Below are positions 1 to 8,455 of a stretch of 64,000 bases of DNA, piece after piece (within the stretch, counting starts at the first letter, position 1; the number at the start of each line of letters is the position of its first letter). The stretch is taken from positions 1,910,992 through 1,974,991 of the forward strand of contig CP054183.1 of the NCBI GenBank assembly GCA_015709695.1, written 5' to 3'. Position numbers and translations under genes: made by a program. The notes beneath the pieces are model-generated. The model saw only the letters and a program-made list of their open reading frames with translations. It ran no database searches and had not been told where the DNA came from. The stretch comes from Gammaproteobacteria bacterium. GTDB lineage: Bacteria > Pseudomonadota > Gammaproteobacteria > Steroidobacterales > GCA-2729495.

Positions 1-662
1 GCGATGGCGTTCAGCCCGCCGACCAGGTGGAACATCGGCGCGACGACCAGCAGCACGTCATCGCGGCCGACACCGATCTCCAGGATCCACTGCAGCGTAT
101 TGGTGATCATCCCCTGGTGAGTCAGCATCACGCCCTTCGAACGACCGGTCGTGCCACCGGTGTAATAGAGCGCGAACAGGTCGCTGCCGCCGCGCCCGGC
201 GTCCGCCGCGGGTTCGCAGGCCGCGAGCAGCCCCGCCAGGCCCAGACAGTCTCCGGGGGTCTCGCTGGCGCCGCCGGCGTAGACCAGTTGCACGAGACCT
301 GGCGCCAGGGCCTGCAACTGTCGCGCCGCGCGCAGGAAGCCATCGTCGACGATCAGCAGCCGGCTGCCGGAATCGGCCAGGCAGTGGGCGATCTCCTCGC
401 CGGCGAGGCGGGTATTGATGGGTACCACCACGCCGCCTGCCCAGGGAATCGCGAACAGCAGCTGGACATAGAGTTCGCTGTTGGCGGCGAGGATCGCCAC
501 GCGGTCGCCGGGCGCCAGCCCCAGCCGCTGCAGCGCGGACGCGAGGCGTTGCACGCGATCGAGGGTTTCCGCCCAGCTTGTCTGCCGGCCCTCGAAGCGC
601 GTGGCGATGCCGTGGCGGTTGACCAGTGCGGCACGCCGGAGCATGTTGGCGAACGAGTACAT
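1..662 (-). CDS. Acyl-CoA synthetase (AMP-dependent ligase), N-terminal part
   Basis: An ATG at 660-662 opens about 220 codons that run off the left edge, so the C-terminal half is missing from the window. The protein belongs to the adenylate-forming (ANL) family, which activates a carboxylic acid with ATP and loads it on CoA. The AMP-binding motif YYTGGTTGRSKGVMLTH is complete near residue 165, and the N-terminus starts with the usual short helix (MYSFANMLRRAA). Substrate cannot be told from this half; the thiolase and hydratase/dehydrogenase 1.5 kb away make a fatty or other acyl-CoA substrate likely. A small inverted repeat (GCCTTG-ctg-CAAGGC, 710-724) lies in the leader. Confidence 0.9.
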   Translation of the reverse strand, partial: MYSFANMLRRAALVNRHGIATRFEGRQTSWAETLDRVQRLASALQRLGLAPGDRVAILAANSELYVQLLFAIPWAGGVVVPINTRLAGEEIAHCLADSGSRLLIVDDGFLRAARQLQALAPGLVQLVYAGGASETPGDCLGLAGLLAACEPAADAGRGGSDLFALYYTGGTTGRSKGVMLTHQGMITNTLQWILEIGVGRDDVLLVVAPMFHLVGGLNAI

Positions 663-862
663 GTGCTATGGATCCGTCCCGGCATCCGCGGGGCTGCCAG
701 CGGATGATTGCCTTGCTGCAAGGCATCCCCGGACCATATATCCCTGCATCCCGTTCGTCCACCCGGGCGAGGCGACTGTCTGGCTGTGGAGCACGGCGGA
801 GGGCCATGCGTTCCACCTGGCGCCGGCTGCGGCCTGGTCCAGACTGACCCGCCGCCGGGACC

Positions 863-1927
863 TCAGGGCCGGCGGAAGCGGAAGGTGCCGCCGGCGTCCC
901 GCTCGCGCAGCAGCTGGCCGCCGCGATACAGATGGTTGAGGTGCGCGATCGCTTCGCTCATCGCGAAGTACAGCTGGTGCGCGTTGAGCCGGCGGCGGAA
1001 CAGCGACGCGAGGACATCGGCCGCGGTCTGCGGCTCCACGCAATGGCGCAACAGCAGTTCGAAGCGCTGCGCATGGTGGCCAGCGAGCGCCTCCAGGCGT
1101 GGCTGCAACCCCGTGAACGGCTGGCCGTGCGCCGGCAGCACCAGCGTCCCGGCCGGCAGCACGGCAAAACGCTGCAGCGAGGCCAGGTACTGGCGGATGG
1201 GATCGGCATCGGGCTCGACATGCCACACGCCGATGTGCGGGGTGATGGCAGGCAGCACGTGGTCGCCGGAGATCAGCAGCCCCAGTTCCGGACAATGCAG
1301 CGTGGCGTGGTCCGGTGAATGCCCCTGGCCGGTGATCACCCGCCAGTCCTGGCCGCCAATCCGGAGCACGGCGCCGTCATGCAGGGGCTTGAACCCGGCT
1401 GGCAGGCCGGAGATGGCACGCCGGTAGGTCCCGCCCCAGGCCTGCAGCGCCCCGAGGCGCTCGCCCTGCAGGCCATGGTGGCGGAAAAACGCCAGCCGGC
1501 TGCCGTCGCTGTCGAAGCTGTCGTCGGCGACGGCCTGCCCGGCCATGCGGAACTCCGGGGTCGTCATCCACAGCTCGCAGCCGAAACGCCCGACCAGCCA
1601 GGCAGCCAGACCGAAGTGGTCGGGGTGGTGATGCGTGACGATGAGGCGCCGGACCGGCCGGCCCGCCATCATGCCCGCGTGCAGCGTCTGCCAGAGTTCA
1701 CGGATCTGCGCGGTGTCGAGCCCGGTATCGACGATGGTCCAGCCATCGCCGTCCGCCAGCAGCCAGAGGTTGATATGGTTGAGGATGAACGGCAGCGGCA
1801 TCCGCAGCCAGTGGACTCCGTCGGCAACCGCCACCGATCCGCCCGGCTCAGGCAGGGTCGCATGCGGGTAGGCGATGGCGTCGGACGCCATGCTGCCGGT
1901 GGCTGTGTGCGTGCGGCCGTAGGCCAT
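863..1927 (-). CDS. MBL-fold metallo-hydrolase
   Basis: Metallo-beta-lactamase-fold hydrolase of about 354 residues. The dinuclear metal motif HHHPDH is visible in TVTHHHPDH-like context (LIVTHHHPDHFG, near residue 100), and further ligands appear in GQGHSPDHATL and ISGDHVLP. The C-terminal third (winged-helix-like, ending in FRFRRP) matches the extension seen in MBL proteins that lie beside acyl-CoA metabolism genes. The start is uncertain: the ATG at 1927 is used, but a TTG at 1942 and an ATG at 1891 are in frame and none has a clear Shine-Dalgarno site. It is transcribed in the same direction as the acyl-CoA synthetase at 1-662. Substrate unknown; a thioester or lactone hydrolase is a guess. 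Confidence 0.85.
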   Translation of the reverse strand: MAYGRTHTATGSMASDAIAYPHATLPEPGGSVAVADGVHWLRMPLPFILNHINLWLLADGDGWTIVDTGLDTAQIRELWQTLHAGMMAGRPVRRLIVTHHHPDHFGLAAWLVGRFGCELWMTTPEFRMAGQAVADDSFDSDGSRLAFFRHHGLQGERLGALQAWGGTYRRAISGLPAGFKPLHDGAVLRIGGQDWRVITGQGHSPDHATLHCPELGLLISGDHVLPAITPHIGVWHVEPDADPIRQYLASLQRFAVLPAGTLVLPAHGQPFTGLQPRLEALAGHHAQRFELLLRHCVEPQTAADVLASLFRRRLNAHQLYFAMSEAIAHLNHLYRGGQLLRERDAGGTFRFRRP

Positions 1928-2155
1928 GGGTCTGGGGAGCAATCCGGCGACGCGTGGCCGCGCCCTGGTACGGCATTCTAGGCAATCATATTGACATTCT
2001 CAACGACCCAGGCGCCTGCCTGCACCGCGCGGGGCCCGGCCGCCGGACGCCACTGGACGCCGCGAGCCGGCCTCGGCTAGCATGTCAAGGCGGTTGACTA
2101 CCGCCGTGGCGTTGCCCTCTGGCCGCCGCCCTTCCGCAAACCGGAGATCACGGGG

Positions 2156-3364
2156 ATGATCGACGCCTTCATCTATGACCACGTGCGCACGCCGCGCGGC
2201 CGCGGCAAGCCCAATGGCAGCCTGCACGAGATCACGTCCATCGAGCTGGCCACGCAGGCGCTGCAGGCCATCCGCGATCGCAACTCGCTCGACACCAGCC
2301 GCGTCGACGACGTGGTGCTCGGTTGCGTGACGCCGATCGGCGAGCAGGGTGCGAACATCGCGCGCGTGGCCACCCTCAATGCCGGCTACGCCATCAACGT
2401 GCCGGGCAAGCAGCTCAACCGCTTCTGCGCCTCGGGCCTGGAGGCGGTGAATACCGCCGCCGCCCAGATCATGGCCGGGCAATCGGACCTGTGCATCGGT
2501 GGCGGCGTGGAGTCGCTGTCTCGCGTGGCGATGGGCTCCGACGGTGGCGCCTGGGCCGCCGACCCGCAGGTGGCGCACAGGACCCGCTACATCCCGCAGG
2601 GCATCAGCGCCGACCTGCTGGCGACGCTCTATGGCATATCCCGCCAGGCGGTGGATGCCTTTGCCGTGGAGAGCCAGCGTCGCGCAGCCCAGGCCTGGCA
2701 GCAGGGTCTCTTCACCCGTTCCATCGTGCCGGTGGTGGACCAGATCGGCCAGACGGTACTCGACCGCGACGAGCACATGCGCCCGGCCACGACCATGGAG
2801 GAACTCGCCGGCCTCAAGCCCTCCTTCGAGCGCATGGGCGAGGACTTCGCCTTCGACGCCATCGCCCTGCAGCGCTATCCGCAGCTGGAGCGCATCGAGC
2901 ACATCCACCACGCCGGTAACTCCAGCGGCATCGTCGACGGTGCGGCCGCGACGCTGATCGGCAACCGCGAGATCGGCGCGGCACTCGGGCTGCGGGCCCG
3001 GGCGCGGATCGTCGGCTTTGCGTCCACCGGCACCGAGCCGACCATCATGCTGACCGGGCCGGCCCCGGCGACCGAGAAGGTACTGAAGCGCTGCGGCATG
3101 AGCATCCGCGACATCGACCTGTTCGAGGTCAACGAGGCATTCGCCGCGGTGGTGATCCGCTTCATGCAGGCGCTGGACGTGGCGCCGGACAAGGTCAACG
3201 TCAATGGCGGCGCCATCGCCCTGGGGCATCCGCTCGGGGCGACCGGCGCCATGATCCTCGGCACCGCCATCGATGAGCTCGAGCGACGCAACCTGCGCAC
3301 GGCGCTGATCACGCTGTGCGTCGGCGCCGGCATGGGCACCGCCACCATCATCGAGCGTGTCTGA
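2156..3364 (+). CDS. fadA: Acetyl-CoA acyltransferase (thiolase, FadA-like)
   Basis: Thiolase of 402 residues that cleaves 3-ketoacyl-CoA with CoA in the last step of beta-oxidation. The nucleophile Cys91 sits in NRFCASGLEA, the C-terminal catalytic pair is His358 (IALGHPLGATG) and Cys388 (LCVGAGMG), and the loop between is of normal length. The start ATG follows CGGAGATCACGGGG. The hydratase/dehydrogenase gene begins 20 nt downstream, so the two form a fadAB-like operon, here in the order thiolase first. Assignment to fatty acid rather than, for example, steroid side-chain oxidation cannot be made from sequence alone. Confidence 0.93.
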   Translation: MIDAFIYDHVRTPRGRGKPNGSLHEITSIELATQALQAIRDRNSLDTSRVDDVVLGCVTPIGEQGANIARVATLNAGYAINVPGKQLNRFCASGLEAVNTAAAQIMAGQSDLCIGGGVESLSRVAMGSDGGAWAADPQVAHRTRYIPQGISADLLATLYGISRQAVDAFAVESQRRAAQAWQQGLFTRSIVPVVDQIGQTVLDRDEHMRPATTMEELAGLKPSFERMGEDFAFDAIALQRYPQLERIEHIHHAGNSSGIVDGAAATLIGNREIGAALGLRARARIVGFASTGTEPTIMLTGPAPATEKVLKRCGMSIRDIDLFEVNEAFAAVVIRFMQALDVAPDKVNVNGGAIALGHPLGATGAMILGTAIDELERRNLRTALITLCVGAGMGTATIIERV

Positions 3365-3384
3365 ACAAGGGGCACACGACGCAC

Positions 3385-5544
3385 ATGAACGAACCGATCC
3401 GCCTTGAAGTCGATGCCGCCGGCATCGCCACGCTGACCATCGACGTGCCCGGCAAGCCGATGAACGTCATGGACCCCGCCTTCACCGCCTGTCTCCAGCA
3501 ACTGGTCGAGCAGGTGGCGACGGACGCCAGGATCAAGGGCGCGATCATCACCTCCGGCAAAGCGGACTTCGTCGCCGGTGCCGATCTCAAGTGGATGCTC
3601 CAGGAGATGTCCCGCGGGCGCCCGGTCGCGGAGCTGCACGCCACGCATTCGACGGTCAACCGCGCGCTGCGCCGCCTGGAAACCTGCGGCAAGCCGGTGG
3701 TCGCGGCCATCAATGGCACCGCGCTCGGCGGCGGCCTGGAAGTCTGCCTCGCCTGCCACCACCGCATTGCCGCCCGCCAGGCGAAGACGCGCCTCGGCCT
3801 GCCCGAGGTGACACTCGGCCTGCTGCCGGGCGGCGGCGGCACGCAGCGCCTGCCGCGCCTGATCGGCGTGCAGAAGGCACTCGAGCTGCTGACCCGGGGC
3901 AACCACCTGAACGTGGACGAGGCACTGGCGCTCGGTGTCATCGACGAGGTGGTCGAGCCCGGCGAACTCAGGGCCGCCGCGCTGCGCTGGCTGCAGTCCG
4001 GCCCCGAAGCGGTGCAACCCTGGGACAAGCGCGGCTTCCGCCTGCCAGGCGGTACGGGCTTCGAGAACCCGGCATCGGCACAGCTGTTCACGGTGGCGAC
4101 GGCACTTGCCGGCAAGGCCGCCGGTGGCGACAACTACCCCGCCCCGATGGCCATCCTCGCCGCGGTCTACGAGGGCACGACGGTGCCGATCGACGCGGGC
4201 CTGCGCATCGAATCGCGCTACTTCACGCAGCTGATGGCGGGTGCGGTGGCGCGCAACATGACGCGTACCCTGTTCGTCAACAAGCAGGCCGCCGACAAGC
4301 TGGTGCGCCGGCCGGCAGCCGTGCCGGCCAGCCGCGTCACCAGGCTCGGCATCCTCGGCGCCGGCATGATGGGTGCGGGCATCGCCTATTGCAGCGCCGG
4401 CGCCGGTATCCACACCGTGCTCCTCGATCGTACCCGGGAAGAAGCCGATCGCGGCAAGGATTACTCGCGCAAGCTGACGCAGAAGGCGCTGGAGAAGTCG
4501 CGCACGACCGCCGCGGAGGCCGAGGCCCTGCTCGGGCGCATCGAGCCCACCACCAGCTACAGCGACCTGGCGGGTTGCGACCTGGTGATCGAGGCGGTAT
4601 TCGAGGACCGGGAAATCAAGGGCAAGGTCATCGCCCAGGCGGAGCAGGTGCTGCCGGCGACGGCCATCTTCGCCTCCAACACCTCGACACTGCCGATCAC
4701 CGGCCTGGCGGAGCTGTCGAAGCGGCCCGCGTCCTTCATCGGCCTGCACTTCTTCTCGCCGGTGGACCGCATGCCGCTGGTGGAAGTCATCCTCGGCAAG
4801 CAGACCTCCGACGAGGCGCTGGCCCGGGCGCTGGACTTCGTGCGGCAGATCCGCAAGACACCGATCGTCGTGCACGACAGCCGCGGTTTCTACACCAGCC
4901 GCGTTTTCGCCACCTACACCAACGAGGGCATGGCGCTGCTGAAGGACGGCGTGAACCCGGCGCTCATCGAGAACGCCGCCGTGCAGGCCGGCATGGCGGT
5001 GGGCCCGCTCGCGGTGAGCGACGAGGTGACCATCGAACTGATCCAGAAGGTGGACCGCCAGACCCGGCTCGACCTCGGCTCGGCCTACAAGGCGCCCTCG
5101 GCCATCGATGTCGTGCACGAGATGGTGGACAAGCAGAAGCGCCCTGGACGCCGCCAGGGTGGCGGCTTCTACGACTACCCCAAGGGGCAGAAGAAGCACC
5201 TGTGGCCGGGACTCGCCAGGCTGTATCCGCACGCGGCCACGCAACCGGATATTGCCGAGGTCAAGCGCCGCATCCTCTACATCCAGGCGCTGGAGACCGC
5301 CCGCTGCCATGAGGAGGGGGTGATCACCGCGCCGGCGGATGCCGATATCGGCGCCATCCTCGGCTGGGGCTTTCCGTCCTGGACCGGCGGCACGCTCTCG
5401 CTCATCGACACCGTCGGCCCCGCCACCTTCGTCGCCGAGTGCGAGCGCATGGCGAAGGCCTATGGTCCGCGCTTCGCGCCGACGGAGGGCCTGAAGCGCA
5501 TGGCCAGCCGTGGCGAGCTCTACTTCCCCGCATCCACCAGCTGA
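3385..5544 (+). CDS. fadJ: 3-hydroxyacyl-CoA dehydrogenase / enoyl-CoA hydratase fusion
   Basis: Two-domain beta-oxidation enzyme of 719 residues. Residues 1-300 are a crotonase domain with the oxyanion-hole region GTALGGGLEV and the catalytic glutamates near 119 and 141 (LPEVTLGLLPGGGG). Residues 320-719 are an NAD-dependent 3-hydroxyacyl-CoA dehydrogenase: dinucleotide motif GILGAGMMGAG at 322-332 and the catalytic His in GLHFFSPVDRMP. The frame is open upstream to 3316, but the ATG at 3385, 20 nt after the thiolase stop, is the natural start (MNEPIRLEV). With the thiolase it forms the trifunctional beta-oxidation module. FadB and FadJ cannot be separated with certainty here. Confidence 0.93.
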   Translation: MNEPIRLEVDAAGIATLTIDVPGKPMNVMDPAFTACLQQLVEQVATDARIKGAIITSGKADFVAGADLKWMLQEMSRGRPVAELHATHSTVNRALRRLETCGKPVVAAINGTALGGGLEVCLACHHRIAARQAKTRLGLPEVTLGLLPGGGGTQRLPRLIGVQKALELLTRGNHLNVDEALALGVIDEVVEPGELRAAALRWLQSGPEAVQPWDKRGFRLPGGTGFENPASAQLFTVATALAGKAAGGDNYPAPMAILAAVYEGTTVPIDAGLRIESRYFTQLMAGAVARNMTRTLFVNKQAADKLVRRPAAVPASRVTRLGILGAGMMGAGIAYCSAGAGIHTVLLDRTREEADRGKDYSRKLTQKALEKSRTTAAEAEALLGRIEPTTSYSDLAGCDLVIEAVFEDREIKGKVIAQAEQVLPATAIFASNTSTLPITGLAELSKRPASFIGLHFFSPVDRMPLVEVILGKQTSDEALARALDFVRQIRKTPIVVHDSRGFYTSRVFATYTNEGMALLKDGVNPALIENAAVQAGMAVGPLAVSDEVTIELIQKVDRQTRLDLGSAYKAPSAIDVVHEMVDKQKRPGRRQGGGFYDYPKGQKKHLWPGLARLYPHAATQPDIAEVKRRILYIQALETARCHEEGVITAPADADIGAILGWGFPSWTGGTLSLIDTVGPATFVAECERMAKAYGPRFAPTEGLKRMASRGELYFPASTS

Positions 5545-5563
5545 GGCGGGAAGCGCCGGGCGC

Positions 5564-6217
5564 GTGGCGAAGCTGCTGCACATCGAGGCGAGCCCGCGGG
5601 GCGCGGAGTCGTTCTCCTCGCGCGCCGCGGCAGCCTTCGTCGACGAGTACCGGCGCAGCCACCCGCAGGACGAGATCGAACAGCTGCGCCTGTTCGAGCA
5701 TGCCTTGCCGGACTTCGACGCCGAGGCCGCCGCGCAGAAGATGCAGCACATCGCGCAGCTGATGCGCGGCGAGCAGGGCGTGGAGCCGGTCGGCAAGTGG
5801 GCTGGCGTCGTCGCCGAGATCGAGCGGCTGAAGGCGGCCGACAAGGTGCTGATTTCCACGCCGATGTGGAACTTTTCCCTGCCCTACCGGCTCAAGCATT
5901 ACCTGGACGTCATCCTGCAGCCGGGGCTCACCTTCTACGTCAACCGGCAAGGCGAGTACGTCGGCAAGCTGCGCGGCAAGCCCCTGCAGCTGATCATCGC
6001 CAGCGGCAGCGCCTACGCGCCGGGATTCCCCCGTGCCGATGGCGGCACCAAGACCGATTTCCTGCAGGCCTACCTGCTGCATGTCGGGCGCTGGTTGGGC
6101 TTCGAGGACATCCGCGTGATCCGCATCCAGCCGACGGCCCATCCGGTACCCGGCGAGGTGGACGCGCTGATGCAGGGCGGCATCGAGGAGGCACGCGCGG
6201 CGGCGCGCTCGTTCTAG
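5564..6217 (+). CDS. FMN-dependent NADH-azoreductase / NAD(P)H quinone reductase-like flavoprotein
   Basis: Flavodoxin-fold reductase of about 217 residues, close to the AzoR family. The FMN phosphate loop is HIEASPRGAESFS at the N-terminus, and TPMWNFSLPYRLKHYLD and GSAYAPG match the FMN/isoalloxazine contacts of AzoR. A GTG at 5564 is chosen as start because it begins right at the first beta strand (VAKLLHIEASP) and follows a GGCGGGAAG stretch; the upstream ATG at 5510 would overlap the preceding gene by 35 nt. It lies 19 nt after the beta-oxidation gene and is likely cotranscribed. Physiological role (quinone or enone reduction) is inferred only. Confidence 0.85.
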   Translation: MAKLLHIEASPRGAESFSSRAAAAFVDEYRRSHPQDEIEQLRLFEHALPDFDAEAAAQKMQHIAQLMRGEQGVEPVGKWAGVVAEIERLKAADKVLISTPMWNFSLPYRLKHYLDVILQPGLTFYVNRQGEYVGKLRGKPLQLIIASGSAYAPGFPRADGGTKTDFLQAYLLHVGRWLGFEDIRVIRIQPTAHPVPGEVDALMQGGIEEARAAARSF

Positions 6218-6233
6218 TCGCCGCGGCGGCAAC

Positions 6234-6578
6234 ATGACGGACAACACGCGGCCACAGATGCCCGCCGCGACGGTCGAGACGCTGGCCCGGTCGGTGTTCG
6301 AGCAGGCGGCGCTCTACGGCTTCACCCGCATCGACCAGGTGCGCCTCGCCAGTGCCCTGCTGTCGCTGTGCAATGCCAGCGGATCGGCGGCTGCTGCGCC
6401 CGACGAGCCGCCCCAGGCCGTACCGGCCGGGACGGCGCGCGCCACGGCGCCGTGCGCTGCGCGCTGCTGCGCGAGGCCTATCTCGCCTTGCCCGAACCGT
6501 CGCCACCTGGCTGACGCGAACGGCCGCGCCCCGCCTGCACCGCGGTGCCGCCATCGATCGTCAGCGTTTCCCCGGTGA
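6234..6578 (+). CDS. Small hypothetical protein, possibly frameshifted near its 3' end
   Basis: An ATG 16 nt after the flavoprotein stop opens a frame whose first 60 residues look like real protein (TVETLARSVFEQAALYGF, then LASALLSLC). From about 6428 the frame turns Arg/Cys/Pro-rich and runs antisense into the SDR gene. In the -1 frame the same DNA reads RDGARHGAVRCALLREAYLA and then LPEPSPPG before a stop near 6514, which looks more natural as a C-terminus. Either a real -1 slip or sequence error sits in the GC run around 6425-6435, or the protein is simply as read. No family recognised. The context (end of a beta-oxidation operon) suggests cotranscription. Confidence 0.4.
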   Translation: MTDNTRPQMPAATVETLARSVFEQAALYGFTRIDQVRLASALLSLCNASGSAAAAPDEPPQAVPAGTARATAPCAARCCARPISPCPNRRHLADANGRAPPAPRCRHRSSAFPR

Positions 6579-7272
6579 TCCAGGCAGCAGCATCGCTCGC
6601 CAGGAACAGGGCGCTGCGCGCGACATCCACTGGTTCGCCCAGCCTCTGCAGCGGCAGACGCGCCGCGAAACGCTCGCCGCGCCCGCCCTCCCAGGCACTG
6701 GCCGACATCCCGGTCCTGACGAGGCCAGGCGCCAGGGCGTTCACCCGCACGCCCGGACCGAGTTCCGCGGCCAGCACCCGCGTGAGATGGATCAGCGCGG
6801 CCTTGCTGGCACTGTAGGCGCCGATATCCGGGTAGAGCATCAGGCCGCCGAGCGAGGCCATGTTGAGGATGACGCCGCCGTGCTCCTTCATGGCGGCGCG
6901 CCAGGCGCACTGGCTCCACACCAGGGGTGCGCGCAGGTTCAGGCGCATCACCGCATCGAAGTCGTCGAGCGGCATGTCGATCAGCGCGCCATCCTGCGGA
7001 TTGACTGCGGCGTTGTTGACGAGGATATCAAGCCGGCCCCAGCGCCGCAGCACGTCGTCGACGACACGCGCCGCCGCCGCGTCGTCGCCCGCGTCAGCGG
7101 CTATGGCCAGCACATCCGCCCCGAGCGAATTCCGTGCAGCAGCGAGCGGCTCCTGCCGTCGCCCGACAATGGCCACCCGGGCGCCGGCCGCGAGGAACTC
7201 CCTGGCGGTGGCCAGCCCGATCCCCGCCGAGCCACCGACGATCAGCGCCGTGCGTCCGCTCAAGTCACCCAT
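6478..7272 (-). CDS. Short-chain dehydrogenase/reductase (SDR)
   Basis: Classical SDR of 264 residues. It shows the dinucleotide-binding motif GGSAGIG near residue 13, NNAA near residue 87, the catalytic Ser in NMASLGG, the YSASKAA catalytic Tyr/Lys motif, and the PG motif after it. The C-terminus carries a short Gly/Arg-rich tail beyond the usual end (IDGGTAV). It is divergent from the DapB-like gene at 7409 with 136 nt between them. Such enzymes oxidise or reduce alcohol/ketone groups with NAD(P); substrate is unknown. The 3' end overlaps the doubtful small gene at 6234-6578. Confidence 0.9.
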   Translation of the reverse strand: MGDLSGRTALIVGGSAGIGLATAREFLAAGARVAIVGRRQEPLAAARNSLGADVLAIAADAGDDAAAARVVDDVLRRWGRLDILVNNAAVNPQDGALIDMPLDDFDAVMRLNLRAPLVWSQCAWRAAMKEHGGVILNMASLGGLMLYPDIGAYSASKAALIHLTRVLAAELGPGVRVNALAPGLVRTGMSASAWEGGRGERFAARLPLQRLGEPVDVARSALFLASDAAAWITGETLTIDGGTAVQAGRGRSRQPGGDGSGKAR

Positions 7273-7408
7273 GGATCGCCTCCAGCAGCCGCGACATGTG
7301 CCCCGGACGATAGGAAGCCACGGCGCTGATTGTCAATCGATTTGACAACGGCCATGGTGCCCGGCATGTTTCCGGAGGCTGGCGTGCAGCCTGGCTGGAG
7401 CAGCCACC

Positions 7409-8455
7409 ATGACGTACCGGATCATCCAGTGGGCCACCGGCGCCATCGGCAAGACCTGCCTGCGCCAGGTCATCGACCACCCGGACCTGGAGCTGGCGGG
7501 CCTGCTCGTCTACTCGGAGGCCAAGGATGGCAAGGATGCCGGCGAGATTGCCCGCCGGCCGCCGACCGGCATCCGCGCCACCCGCTCGGTCGAGGACATC
7601 ATCGCGACCCCGGCGGATGTCGTGCTGTACACGCCGCTGAACGCAGCCGACTCGCTCGATGTCCACGACGAGAACATCATCCGCCTCCTGCGCTCCGGCA
7701 AGAACGTCATCACCACCACCGCCCACACCTATCCGCTGGCGCACGGCGCGGCCTACGCCGGGCGCTTCGAGGACGCCTGCCGGCAGGGCCGCTCGACCCT
7801 GTTCGGCACCGGCATCAATCCGGGATTCATGGCCGAGCGGCTGTCGGTGGCGCTGACCACGGCCTGCACGCGGGTCGACCGCGTGATCTTCACGGAGATC
7901 TACGACGTCTCCGCCGTGCGCTCCCCCGGCTTCCTCTTCGAACTGATGGGCATCGGCCGACCGCCTGGCGCCTTCCGCACGGAGACCGGCATCCAGCGGG
8001 TATTCCGCCACATCTTCACCGAGGTGGTTGCCTACGTCGGTCACGCGCTGCGGGTCGAATTCGACGATATCGTTCCCGACCACGAGTTCGGCATAGCCGA
8101 TCATGACGTCACCCTGCCTGCCGGCGTCGCGCCGGCAGGCGGCGTCGTCAACTTCCGCTGGCGCTGGCATGGCCGCAGGAACGGCGTGCCGTTCTTCACC
8201 ACCGAGATGCTGTGGATCGCCGACCGCTCGCTGCCCGGATGGGACCACGGCGATGGCTGGAACATCCGCATCCGCGGCGCACCGGGCATCGACGTGCGCA
8301 TCGACCTCGTGGAGCCGGAGGGCATGCCCGACCGCTCGAAGGCGATGCAGTATGCCGTCGCGGGCCCCGTGATCCGCGCGATACCGGAGGTGGTTCGCGC
8401 CGCGCCCGGCATCCTCCTGCCGCCGACCTTTGCCGCCTGGTCACCGCGCCTGTAA
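7409..8455 (+). CDS. Dihydrodipicolinate-reductase-like NAD(P)-dependent oxidoreductase
   Basis: Rossmann-fold protein of 348 residues related to the DapB/2,4-diaminopentanoate dehydrogenase group often annotated as dihydrodipicolinate reductase family. N-terminal motif QWATGAIGKTCLRQVI binds the dinucleotide; TGINPGFMAERL lies at the domain boundary. These proteins recur in acyl-CoA and steroid catabolic clusters of Actinobacteria and Gammaproteobacteria, with no proven substrate. It is not a lysine-biosynthesis DapB, which is shorter. The start ATG at 7409 is the first in frame. Its 3' end overlaps the convergent MFS gene by 15 nt. Confidence 0.8.
   Translation: MTYRIIQWATGAIGKTCLRQVIDHPDLELAGLLVYSEAKDGKDAGEIARRPPTGIRATRSVEDIIATPADVVLYTPLNAADSLDVHDENIIRLLRSGKNVITTTAHTYPLAHGAAYAGRFEDACRQGRSTLFGTGINPGFMAERLSVALTTACTRVDRVIFTEIYDVSAVRSPGFLFELMGIGRPPGAFRTETGIQRVFRHIFTEVVAYVGHALRVEFDDIVPDHEFGIADHDVTLPAGVAPAGGVVNFRWRWHGRRNGVPFFTTEMLWIADRSLPGWDHGDGWNIRIRGAPGIDVRIDLVEPEGMPDRSKAMQYAVAGPVIRAIPEVVRAAPGILLPPTFAAWSPRL

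Noticed and set aside
710-724. GCCTTG-ctg-CAAGGC hairpin as a terminator
   Set aside because: No T-run on either strand and it lies upstream, not downstream, of the acyl-CoA synthetase gene; at most a weak operator.
2875-5859. Very long open frame (about 990 codons) on the minus strand
   Set aside because: It is antisense to the thiolase and fadJ-like genes, is rich in Arg/His/Asp without domain motifs, and arises from high third-position G+C.
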